Positions 1-4,664 of a stretch of 5,090 nucleotides of DNA are shown here, in pieces. How positions within the stretch are numbered: position 1 is the stretch's first letter; each line of letters begins with the position of its first letter. The translations under genes and the position numbers were made by a program. The notes beneath the pieces were generated by a model. The model was not told the DNA's origin and searched no databases. It saw only the letters and a program-made list of their open reading frames with translations. This DNA comes from Methanolinea sp. Lineage in GTDB: Archaea > Halobacteriota > Methanomicrobia > Methanomicrobiales > Methanospirillaceae. The stretch spans positions 1 to 5,090 of the forward strand of contig DUGV01000301.1 in assembly GCA_013331225.1 (NCBI GenBank), in the 5' to 3' direction.

Positions 1-92
1 GGTGGCCCTTCCCTTTGGGAGGGAGCGGTCCCTTCACACTTTCACTCCCCACCCGGGCGATCTTGTAATCATTATAACGCCACTCTCCCCGC

Positions 93-290
93 ATGCACGA
101 TGACCCGCCACTCGTCTGTTGCCCTGTCTGCAGATCGGCGATGGTAACCCGGATTAACGAGAAGGGCCTCTGGGAGTGCCAGTACCACCGGTGCCGGGCG
201 GTGTTCCTGCTCTACCCGCGGATCCCGTACGACCAGGCACCGCTCATACGGGAGGACGGAAGCTGGTATTTTGCCTCAGGGGGGCCGTGA
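93..290 (+). CDS. Small zinc-ribbon-like protein, 65 aa, hypothetical
   Basis: A 65-residue protein with two cysteine knuckles: C10-P-V-C13 near the start and C29-x4-C34 (with H32 between) about 16 residues later. The spacing and the aromatic-rich strand between them (LWEC) resemble a zinc ribbon, so zinc binding and a nucleic-acid or protein-interaction role are likely, but no specific function can be given. C9 is an additional cysteine. The ATG at 93 is the only start that keeps the first knuckle; the next in-frame ATG (141) would lose it. No clear ribosome site precedes it. An AT-rich ATTATAA at 71-77 is close by but too near for a normal archaeal TATA-to-start distance. A perfect small hairpin (310-322) follows the stop by about 20 bases. 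The second knuckle is slightly irregular (x4 rather than x2), which is the main doubt about the fold. Confidence 0.6.
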   Translation: MHDDPPLVCCPVCRSAMVTRINEKGLWECQYHRCRAVFLLYPRIPYDQAPLIREDGSWYFASGGP

Positions 291-309
291 ACCCCTTCCC
301 GGCGCTGTT

Positions 310-322
310 CCCGATTTTCGGG
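310..322 (+). terminator. Short hairpin after the zinc-ribbon gene
   Basis: CCCGA (310-314) pairs perfectly with TCGGG (318-322) around a TTT loop, 20 bases after the stop at 290. No T run follows directly, so a role in termination or 3' end stability is only suggested by position. Confidence 0.25.
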
Positions 323-590
323 GGTTATCCTCCTGCGTGGTTCTGCATCCTGGCTTGGTTTCTTTCTGCCTGCCTCACTCCATGAGGTTGAATACACGAT
401 AGGGGGAATATTTTCCTGTGCGATCGTTTTTGCTGTGTCATACCCGAATAACGGAAGGGTGGCCTTGAATCAGGCCATGACATCATTCGCCTCTTACACC
501 TTTACGGAAGGTGAAAAGCCGCTGAGGGTGATAGGGCGATTTACCTGATTGCCACGCAATATGAAAAGAGAGGCTTCTCTTGCGGTACAA

Positions 591-598
591 TTTATATA
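591..598 (+). promoter_or_regulatory. TATA box, upstream copy
   Basis: TTTATATA, the archaeal TATA consensus, in the AT-rich block. It would predict transcription starting near 621, giving a leader of about 50 bases before the ORF at 674. It lies 54 bases upstream of an identical box. Confidence 0.4.
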
Positions 599-636
599 TA
601 GTTACTACATATCTATATAGGGAATATATTTATTAT

Positions 637-652
637 AATTAAAATTTATATA
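637..652 (+). promoter_or_regulatory. BRE-like element plus TATA box for the 674 gene
   Basis: TTTATATA at 645-652 is preceded by the A-rich AATTAAAA (637-644) in the place of a TFB recognition element. With the usual distance of about 26 bases from box centre to start site, transcription would begin near 675, within a base or two of the ATG at 674. This predicts a leaderless mRNA, which fits the lack of a ribosome binding site there. Confidence 0.6.
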
Positions 653-673
653 CTATTATTTCAACTATAGTGT

Positions 674-1012
674 ATGCCGTGTGTCAGGCAGGTTGTGAAT
701 CAGGGGAACAGCAGAACTCCACTGGATGAAGGCGGCGGTTTAAACACGCCTTTCCACCATGAATACGCCATCGCAGAGCCTCCCGCGGAGGAAGAGGGCC
801 TTTGTTCCCATGCAGTGATTGAAGTCGGAAAGTCCTTGTTCATCATCAGGAGCAGTGACCGATCGCTCATTGAAGAGCTTCGCCTCTTCTGTGCGTCCCT
901 CAAGGGATCGCCCCGTCCGGAAGTGACCTTTACCAACAAACTCTTCAATTGTACCGAGAAGGGAAGGCTGGAACCCTGGGCATGGCAGAACCAGCCGGTC
1001 AGGGCAGGGTGA
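674..1012 (+). CDS. Hypothetical protein, 112 aa, probably leaderless mRNA
   Basis: Not a family I recognise. The protein is soluble, with no signal peptide or membrane segment. Its N-terminal 25 residues are polar and low in order. The middle (about residues 45-75) reads like an alternating strand (AVIEVGKSLFIIRSS) followed by an amphipathic helix (SLIEELRLFCASLKG), that is, a small alpha/beta domain. Codon choice is GC-rich at third positions, especially after residue 28, as expected for a real gene here. A consensus TATA box with a BRE-like element sits 22 bases upstream of the ATG, and a T-rich terminator follows about 30 bases after the stop, so it is probably a one-gene transcript. The overlapping minus-strand reading (740-1108) lacks comparable signals. 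It might equally be a shortened relic of a longer gene, since more coding-like sequence follows in the same frame. Confidence 0.55.
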   Translation: MPCVRQVVNQGNSRTPLDEGGGLNTPFHHEYAIAEPPAEEEGLCSHAVIEVGKSLFIIRSSDRSLIEELRLFCASLKGSPRPEVTFTNKLFNCTEKGRLEPWAWQNQPVRAG

Positions 1013-1041
1013 GATTCCCTCTCCTCTCCTTCCCGGGCGAA

Positions 1042-1072
1042 ATTTCTTCTTATTTTTCTCTAAAAATTTTTT
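1042..1072 (+). terminator. T-rich archaeal-type terminator
   Basis: About 30 bases after the stop at 1012 there are three T-rich clusters (TTTCTTCTT, TTTTTCT and TTTTTT at 1067-1072) without a GC-rich stem. Oligo-T tracts on the coding strand are the usual archaeal transcription stop. Confidence 0.5.
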
Positions 1073-1150
1073 CAACCCGCGTACAGAGATACCTTTGCCT
1101 CTTCCCATTCCGGACAGCCCTGCTTATGCGACCTGGGCGTTCTGCGTGTG

Positions 1151-1273
1151 ATGGGCGATGTCAGGGAAGAATTCCTTGATGAAGAAACTCACAAGAAGAA
1201 ACTGGAGCAATATATGGAGCTGCGTGAGAGAAATATCCGCAAATGCCACTTCAGCTACCGGAGGAAGATCTGA
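1151..1273 (+). CDS. Small charged hypothetical protein, 40 aa, or 3' end of a decayed gene
   Basis: From the ATG at 1151 the reading frame encodes a 40-residue, highly charged helical peptide (MGDVREEFLDEETHKKKLEQ followed by a basic C-terminus ending in SYRRKI). The frame is in fact open from 1064, after the TAA at 1061, and the upstream part also reads like protein (FASSHSGQPCLCDLGVLRV) although the only start codons are the GTG at 1148 and the ATG at 1151. It is in the same frame as the 674-1012 gene, separated by two stops. No ribosome site or promoter is visible for 1151. I read it either as a short independent protein or, as likely, the remaining 3' end of a larger gene. The family is not recognised. 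Confidence 0.35.
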   Translation: MGDVREEFLDEETHKKKLEQYMELRERNIRKCHFSYRRKI

Positions 1274-1665
1274 ATCGGGATACTTCCCTGCTATTGTGGT
1301 ATTTATCCAATGAATATCCAGTTACTTCTGTCTTATATCGCTGTGTGGATGCCCTCTTGGTTTTTTCACCGCCATTCATTTAGAGAATAGATCCACTCGC
1401 CTTCTCTGCATTCAAGCGGATCAACTCTTACCACTCGGCCCGGCCATAAGATCACTGATTCGATAATTCCATGCACCTAAAGGGATTCTTTTCCGGGATC
1501 CGTCATCTTGGGGGATGAAGTCAGTGCTCTTCTTGCTGGTGCTACACGCTCCATTTCTCGCGGAATCGGAACGGATTGGAAAGGATGTGGGAATAGGCCG
1601 GGGACAAGAGAGTCAGTCTTCTATTCTAAAAAGCCAGGAGTCTGTCCGGGATGGGAACCCGTATG
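1274..1665. other. Region without a convincing gene
   Basis: About 390 bases of mixed composition between the charged small ORF and hicB. A plus-strand ORF starts at 1515 with a hydrophobic N-terminus after a G-rich stretch, but it runs into the antisense of hicB and turns low-complexity serine-rich, so I do not call it. On the minus strand a T5 run (complement of 1628-1632) lies shortly downstream of the hicB stop and could help end the hicAB transcript. No tRNA-like cloverleaf, direct repeat or transposon end was seen. Confidence 0.45.
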
Positions 1666-1917
1666 TCAGGAAAAAACAGAATTGCCAATCCTCTTCTCTT
1701 CGATCATCATCTTTAAAAATTCCTTTCCATGAGGGCGGGGGATACTCCTTCCTTCGTTCTTCGCTGCTTCAAGCCAGAGTTCAATCGCCGTCTTGACCTC
1801 TCGCAGTGCATCCTCTTCGCTCTCCCCGAATGCCGAACAGCCAGGCAACTCGGGAACGACCGCGATAAACCCCTGATCCTCGTCGCTGTAGAAGATTTCT
1901 ATGGTGTATTTATACAT
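1666..1917 (-). CDS. hicB: HicB-family antitoxin of a type II toxin-antitoxin pair
   Basis: An 83-residue protein (86 from the earlier ATG at 1926) that matches the short HicB family: the opening strand MYKYTIEIFYSDEDQGFIAV, the hallmark VPELPGCSAFGES turn, then the helix EEDALREVKTAIELWLEAAK and the IPRP stretch. This is the partly degraded RNase H-like fold that binds and neutralises the HicA RNase. There is no obvious C-terminal helix-turn-helix or ribbon-helix-helix domain; only a short tail (GKEFLKMMIEEKR) follows, so DNA-binding autoregulation by this protein alone is uncertain. I choose the ATG at 1917 because GGAGG abuts the ATG at 1926 with no spacing but lies 9 bases before 1917. 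It follows hicA and overlaps its 3' end, so the two are almost certainly co-transcribed and translationally linked. Confidence 0.9.
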   Translation of the reverse strand: MYKYTIEIFYSDEDQGFIAVVPELPGCSAFGESEEDALREVKTAIELWLEAAKNEGRSIPRPHGKEFLKMMIEEKRIGNSVFS

Positions 1918-2167
1918 CGTTTTCATCCTCCGCGAGGCAATATTTCTCGATTATGGTACACAACTGCATGACCTGATAAGGTTTTGCCTTCCCGTTTACA
2001 TTCTGAAAATTAAGGATTTCCGGGATATCTTTCCTTGTAAATACATGATGACTGCCCTTTCTCCCTCTCAACTCAAACCCAAATCGCACCGCAGCCCTGC
2101 AAAGGAAATTGAATCTGATATTTTTCCTGTGATGGAGTAATGTATTGAAAATTTCCTTCTTTTCCAT
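1910..2167 (-). CDS. hicA: HicA-family mRNA interferase toxin
   Basis: An 85-residue protein of the HicA type, in the length range of the group with an N-terminal extension. It opens with a helix (KEIFNTLLHHRKNIRF), then carries the family core FGFELRGRKGSHHVF, with the catalytic histidine expected at H40 in G38-S39-H40, followed by PEILNFQ and the segment NGKAKPYQVMQL that leads to the last helix (IIEKYCL). HicA folds as a double-stranded RNA-binding-like domain and cleaves mRNA, stopping growth when HicB is lost. The key histidine and the surrounding motif are intact, so the toxin should be active. The gene precedes hicB and overlaps it by 8 to 17 bases depending on the hicB start. No ribosome site or clear TATA box precedes the ATG at 2167. 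Base use is more AT-rich than in the neighbouring lipoprotein gene, which fits horizontal acquisition of the pair. Confidence 0.88.
   Translation of the reverse strand: MEKKEIFNTLLHHRKNIRFNFLCRAAVRFGFELRGRKGSHHVFTRKDIPEILNFQNVNGKAKPYQVMQLCTIIEKYCLAEDENDV
1924..1931 (-). promoter_or_regulatory. Ribosome binding site of hicB inside hicA
   Basis: On the minus strand, GGAGGATG (1931 to 1924) lies within the last codons of hicA. The GGAGG core is 9 bases before the ATG at 1917 but directly touches the ATG at 1926, which favours 1917 as the hicB start. Confidence 0.6.
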
Positions 2168-2411
2168 ACAATGGTTTTACGTGAGTAAGACCCGACTCTT
2201 GAATCTTTGGCACGTGGTGTGAATGTAACGGCTTTCGAGAATTTCACGAATCAGGCGAGGGGATGCAAGAGCACCAGACACATGCCTGCATCTGCATAAT
2301 AATGTAAACGAAAAAAAATCCCTCTCTTTCCCGCTTTCAGAACCAAAGGTTACGCTGGCGTATGTACGCGCGATTGCATTCAAAACATCTAAAAAAGAAA
2401 GCGCCCCTGCC
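2168..2411. other. Spacer between the lipoprotein gene and hicA
   Basis: Sequence between two minus-strand genes. Read on the minus strand it has a T-rich stop signal just after the lipoprotein gene and a second run of eight T (complement of 2311-2318), and must hold the hicA promoter, although no consensus TATA box is visible. A minus-strand ORF at 2383-2177 begins with TTG and encodes a 68-residue cysteine-containing sequence without recognisable domains or a ribosome site. Its last 30 residues (from LASPRLIREILE) look somewhat protein-like, so a decayed gene end is possible. Confidence 0.4.
2382..2402 (-). terminator. T-rich terminator of the lipoprotein gene
   Basis: Read on the minus strand, 10 bases after the lipoprotein stop, the sequence is CTTTCTTTTTTAGATGTTTT, with an uninterrupted T6 and further T runs, as expected for an archaeal terminator. 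Confidence 0.55.
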
Positions 2412-3260
2412 TCATCTCTCCCCGATCACGAGCACCCGCCACTCTGTCCCGTGAAGCTCCACCGTGTCCCAGAAGGTTTCCTTCGACACAACTTCGCCTG
2501 ATCCGGTCCGGTGGAAGGAGTAGGTGTCGTAGCCGGTGCGGTGTGCCGCATAGTTGCGGGCAAGATCGAGTATCTCCGGGAATTCTGCATAGAGTGTCTC
2601 ATTGAAGGTCTCGCGTGCGACCTCTTCGGGGTCGGGGTCATAGAGGACCCTTCCGCCAGGCTGTGCAACCATGAAGGAATACGGGGTGCCGGACGCGGTA
2701 CTATCCGCGATGGGCCGGACAAGGGCATCCGGCGAAAATGCCATGCTGACCACGCCGGCAAACTCCTTGTCCATGGAGAAGACCGGGTGAGCGATCACCA
2801 CGCCGTCTCCTCCCTCGGCAAGCAGAAGAAGTTCGCTCATCAGGGTTTCTCTTTCTGTTACGGCCTTCTGCACAATCGCATAGCCGATGAGGCTCTGGCC
2901 GACAAGGACCTTCGCCTCGCCAGGCTCTGCAGCGAGCACGGTACCGTCCTGGTCATAGGTGATCGCGTTCATGACCGCAGGGTGAGAGCCCGCCGCTTTT
3001 GCGAGCACCGCATCCGCGGCGGGGCCGGAGAGCCCGGTCGTCCCGAGGGCACCTGCGGCATCAGAGATGGTGAAGTCGAGTCTGTCGAGGGCAGACTGCA
3101 CGCTTCCGGTCACATTCCCAAGCGCCTGCTTTATGGCCGCGTGGCCGGCGAGCGGGGTCGGTGTGGGAGGAATCTGTGCAGTCTGTTCCTGGAGGCAGCC
3201 CGCAACGAGGAGAGGGCCGGTCACCACGGCGATGAGGAAGAAATTACGGTACCTGTTCAT
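2412..3260 (-). CDS. Cache (PDC-like) sensor-domain lipoprotein, 282 aa
   Basis: Exported, lipid-anchored protein. The N-terminus has basic residues, a hydrophobic core (FFLIAVVTGPLLV) and the lipobox VAGC with the lipidated cysteine at C22, followed by a short Thr/Pro linker (IPPTPTPLA). Residues 40-90 form a long helix. Two alpha/beta modules follow, typical of a double Cache sensor: about 95-184 (AITYDQDGTVLAAEPGEA, then VGQSLIGYAIV, then VIAHPVF and EFAGVVSMAFSPDALV) and about 194-282 (SFMVAQPGGRVLYDPDPEEV, ending in TEWRVLVIGER). Such domains bind small ligands outside the cell and normally sit on chemoreceptors or histidine kinases, but here no transmembrane helix or output domain follows. 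It therefore probably acts as a free surface ligand-binding or scavenging protein, or presents ligand to a partner. The start is the ATG at 3260, with only a weak GGAG about 15 bases upstream. It is divergent from the secreted protein at 3462. Ligand unknown. Confidence 0.85.
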   Translation of the reverse strand: MNRYRNFFLIAVVTGPLLVAGCLQEQTAQIPPTPTPLAGHAAIKQALGNVTGSVQSALDRLDFTISDAAGALGTTGLSGPAADAVLAKAAGSHPAVMNAITYDQDGTVLAAEPGEAKVLVGQSLIGYAIVQKAVTERETLMSELLLLAEGGDGVVIAHPVFSMDKEFAGVVSMAFSPDALVRPIADSTASGTPYSFMVAQPGGRVLYDPDPEEVARETFNETLYAEFPEILDLARNYAAHRTGYDTYSFHRTGSGEVVSKETFWDTVELHGTEWRVLVIGER

Positions 3261-3371
3261 GAGGTATCATGTAGACTCCGTGTCGTTTTGTTGTTTTTGC
3301 TTAGGCGTGATTACGGGCGTCTACCAGCGCATTGGAGTGCACAATTACCGGGACATTGATATCGGGCAATC

Positions 3372-3379
3372 TTTATATT
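3372..3379 (+). promoter_or_regulatory. TATA-like box in the divergent promoter region
   Basis: TTTATATT lies 90 bases before the gene at 3462 and predicts a start near 3402 with a leader of about 60 bases. Its complement contains TATAAAG and could also serve the lipoprotein gene 110 bases away on the other strand. No other consensus box was seen in the 200 bases between the two genes. Confidence 0.45.
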
Positions 3380-3455
3380 CCCAATTCGTCATCTCACTCT
3401 TTGACCAGCAGCAAAGGGATCACGAAATTTCCTCGTCTGCCTGGTCTAAAGGAAA

Positions 3456-3462
3456 GGGGGTG
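3456..3462 (+). promoter_or_regulatory. Ribosome binding site GGGGGTG
   Basis: GGGGGTG matches six of seven bases of the archaeal ideal GGAGGTG. It overlaps the GTG at 3462 but ends 5 bases before the in-frame TTG at 3468, which makes TTG the better supported start of the secreted protein. Confidence 0.5.
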
Positions 3463-3965
3463 TGAGATTGAACATATGGGACCATTCTCTATTCTGGCTT
3501 CTTGTCATGATCGTGATTTGCTCTCCTGTCATGGCAGCCGGTGCATCGGAGTATCCGGCATTAAAGAGCATTACAGCCTCCCTGCCGATGGAGGACGTAA
3601 AACCGCAGATCACGGCCGATGCCAATGCGCAACTTGGCACGATCTCGTATTACCTGTGGGATAGAACAGCCGTCACAAAACACACCTATGATGGTTCCAA
3701 GGTCATTTCTGTGCCGTGGGGATCGATGCTGGTGTGGGAAGTGCCCGGGAAAGTGGAAGGTACCTCACACCAGAGAGGTATGATATTCATGTATGACATG
3801 TTTGCGGGGACAGTAACAGATTCGCTTCTTCTCAAACCGAACAAATGGGCAACCCTCACGACGAATCCCGGATTCTATGTCACCGCTGATACGGGTGTTG
3901 AGATCATTGTCATTGCTCCGGACGGCGATATCGCTTATGAAGCAATATTGATTGATATACCCTGA
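3462..3965 (+). CDS. Secreted protein of unknown family, up to 167 aa
   Basis: Begins with a signal peptide: a hydrophobic stretch (LFWLLVMIVICSPV, about residues 10-23) followed by MAAGASE, with likely cleavage near residues 26-28. The mature part of about 140 residues is rich in strands, aromatic residues and threonine (ISYYLWDR, VISVPWGSMLVWEVPG, GMIFMYDMFAGTV, and a final VEIIVIAPDGDIAYEAILIDI), suggesting an all-beta sandwich-like domain. There is no second membrane segment or lipobox, and the only cysteine is in the signal peptide. I do not recognise the family; it looks like a protein limited to methanogens. The longest start is the GTG at 3462, but the ribosome site fits the TTG at 3468 better. 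It is divergent from the Cache lipoprotein and may share its promoter region. The stop directly abuts a methyltransferase remnant, so a deletion joined the two, though the protein itself appears complete. Confidence 0.75.
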   Translation: MRLNIWDHSLFWLLVMIVICSPVMAAGASEYPALKSITASLPMEDVKPQITADANAQLGTISYYLWDRTAVTKHTYDGSKVISVPWGSMLVWEVPGKVEGTSHQRGMIFMYDMFAGTVTDSLLLKPNKWATLTTNPGFYVTADTGVEIIVIAPDGDIAYEAILIDIP

Positions 3966-3976
3966 ATATTTTTATT
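3966..3976 (+). terminator. Possible T-tract terminator after the secreted protein
   Basis: ATATTTTTATT follows the TGA at 3963-3965 at once. A five-T run could stop transcription, but the signal is short. Confidence 0.3.
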
Positions 3977-4407
3977 GGCGGGAATCTGGAAGCATCCCTC
4001 ATGGGAATTGCAAAGGTTCTGGCCGAATGGAAGCCCCTGTGCCGGAAAGGCGGATACCTTGTCGTTTCCGACATGACGCTCTTTCAGATGGATCCCCCCG
4101 TCAAGCTCCTGGACTTCCTGAAGGCCTGTAATGTCACACTCCGCAACGGAAGAGGAAAAACCAGGAGAGATCAGGGATACAGGGCTCCTGCACCTCTCCA
4201 CGTTCAGGCTCAATGAGGCGGGATGGACGGAGCATTTTTTCCGAGCCAATGGCAGAGAGAACCGCCGCGCTGAGACCGGCGGTCGGGTCATCGCCGGAGC
4301 GTGCGGCCGTGCTCGATTCGCTCGAGCGCGAGGGAGAGATGTACCGGAAGTTCCGGAAGTCGTACGGCTATACGTGCGACGTGATGCAGAGACCGGCCCG
4401 CAATTAA
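3977..4407 (+). pseudogene. C-terminal half of a class I SAM-dependent methyltransferase, twice frameshifted
   Basis: Three reading frames together give one continuous C-terminal methyltransferase sequence. Frame one carries the post-motif helix and strand (MGIAKVLAEWKPL, then RKGGYLVVSDMTLF) and runs to about 4144. Frame two continues with TEEEKPGEIRDTGLLHLSTF and EAGWTEHF to about 4235. Frame three gives EPMAERTAALRPAV, then a helix (LEREGEMYRKFRKS) and the closing YGYTCDVMQRP, ending at the TAA 4405-4407. Removing one A at 4145-4146 and one T from the T6 run at 4235-4240 restores a single frame of about 142 residues. The family is about 250 residues long; the N-terminal half with the glycine-rich SAM-binding loop is absent, replaced by the end of the upstream gene. 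It cannot bind SAM and is almost surely dead. The closing YGYxxxVMQ motif is characteristic of methyltransferases common in methanogens. The substrate is unknown. Either shift alone could be a sequencing error, but the missing half could not. Confidence 0.75.
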
Positions 4408-4599
4408 GTCCACCAGGACAGGGTAAGTGCGCTCCTCGTTCAAGCCAAAGAGTTCGGACCCCGCGTTTCGCTTGAATACCCTCTCTTCCCCGGGGATCGG
4501 GAGCAGCGGGATGGCCCGTGCCGTTCGGGTATCGTCGAAGACCAGAATGATTTTCTGGCCCTGGCACCGACGAGTAACAGTACCTGGTCCCGGCAGCAC
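4390..4599 (-). pseudogene. Possible gene fragment of unknown family
   Basis: The minus-strand frame opening with a GTG at 4599 encodes a protein-like stretch with GC-rich third positions: KIILVFDDTRTARAIPLLPI, then GEERVFKRNAGSELFGLNEE and RTYPVLVDLIAGR. The ORF then continues to 4288, but that part is antisense to the methyltransferase remnant and loses protein character, so the useful portion is about 4390-4599. No ribosome site precedes the GTG, and the sequence just upstream is a run of ten G on this strand. I do not recognise the family. It could be an internal or C-terminal piece of a gene truncated at both ends, converging with the methyltransferase relic, or a chance ORF in GC-rich DNA. 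Confidence 0.3.
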
Positions 4600-4602
4600 T
4601 CT

Positions 4603-4638
4603 CCCCCCCCCCTTTTTTCGACCCGAAAAGACAGGGGG
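4603..4638 (+). other. C10T6 homopolymer tract forming an imperfect hairpin
   Basis: Ten C (4603-4612) are followed by six T (4613-4618). TTTTCG (4615-4620) pairs perfectly with CGAAAA (4624-4629) around a three-base loop, and after a small internal loop the C run can pair with GGGGG (4634-4638). It ends 26 bases before the NHL gene, so it would lie in that gene's leader or mark the end of an earlier transcript. Confidence 0.4.
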
Positions 4639-4664
4639 CGGAACGGGACCATAATCAGGGAGTT

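Larger units (their letters stand above)
291..673. other. Gene-free stretch with short hairpins and an AT-rich promoter block
   Basis: No convincing ORF. The left part (to about 585) is of ordinary composition and holds perfect 6-bp stem-loops at 460-477 (TGGCCT/AGGCCA), 497-513 (CACCTT/AAGGTG) and 566-581 (AAGAGA/TCTCTT). From about 588 to 672 the sequence becomes extremely AT-rich, in sharp contrast to the surrounding genes, and holds two consensus archaeal TATA boxes. The left part could be a leftover of a decayed gene or a small RNA; neither can be shown from sequence alone. Confidence 0.5.

Noticed and set aside
515..565. Fragments GCTGAG and ACCTGAT resembling parts of a TPP riboswitch
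   Set aside because: The required 5' GGGG stem and correct P4/P5 pairings are absent, and no thiamine gene follows.
52..1040. Nine-base repeat CCCGGGCGA at 52-60 and 1032-1040
   Set aside because: Short, GC-rich and without flanking similarity, so chance is the best explanation; not transposon ends.
740..1108. Minus-strand ORF of 122 codons opposite the 674 gene
   Set aside because: It has no promoter or ribosome signal and a basic, low-complexity N-terminus, while the plus strand has a consensus TATA box and a terminator.
1515..1796. Plus-strand ORF with a hydrophobic, signal-like N-terminus
   Set aside because: More than 40% is antisense to hicB, and the product turns into serine/glutamine-rich low complexity. 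The leader-like start alone is too little support.
2177..2383. Minus-strand ORF of 68 codons between the lipoprotein gene and hicA
   Set aside because: It starts with TTG inside the T-rich terminator, has no ribosome site, contains a T8 run and shows no recognisable domain. The tail might be a gene remnant but is not called.
2511..3359. Plus-strand ORF of 282 codons antisense to the lipoprotein gene
   Set aside because: It lies in the codon-aligned antisense register. Its stops would require TTA, CTA or TCA codons in the real gene, which are rare in this GC-rich gene, so the openness is expected. The product has no domain and no start signal.
4319..4355. Palindromes CGCTCGAGCG and CCGGAAGTTCCGG
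   Set aside because: Both are inside methyltransferase-derived coding sequence and are explained by the codons for DSLERE and YRKFRK; there is no regulatory context.
3935..4567. Minus-strand ORF of 210 codons over the methyltransferase remnant
   Set aside because: Arginine/proline/serine-rich low-complexity product without motifs, antisense to clear methyltransferase coding sequence.
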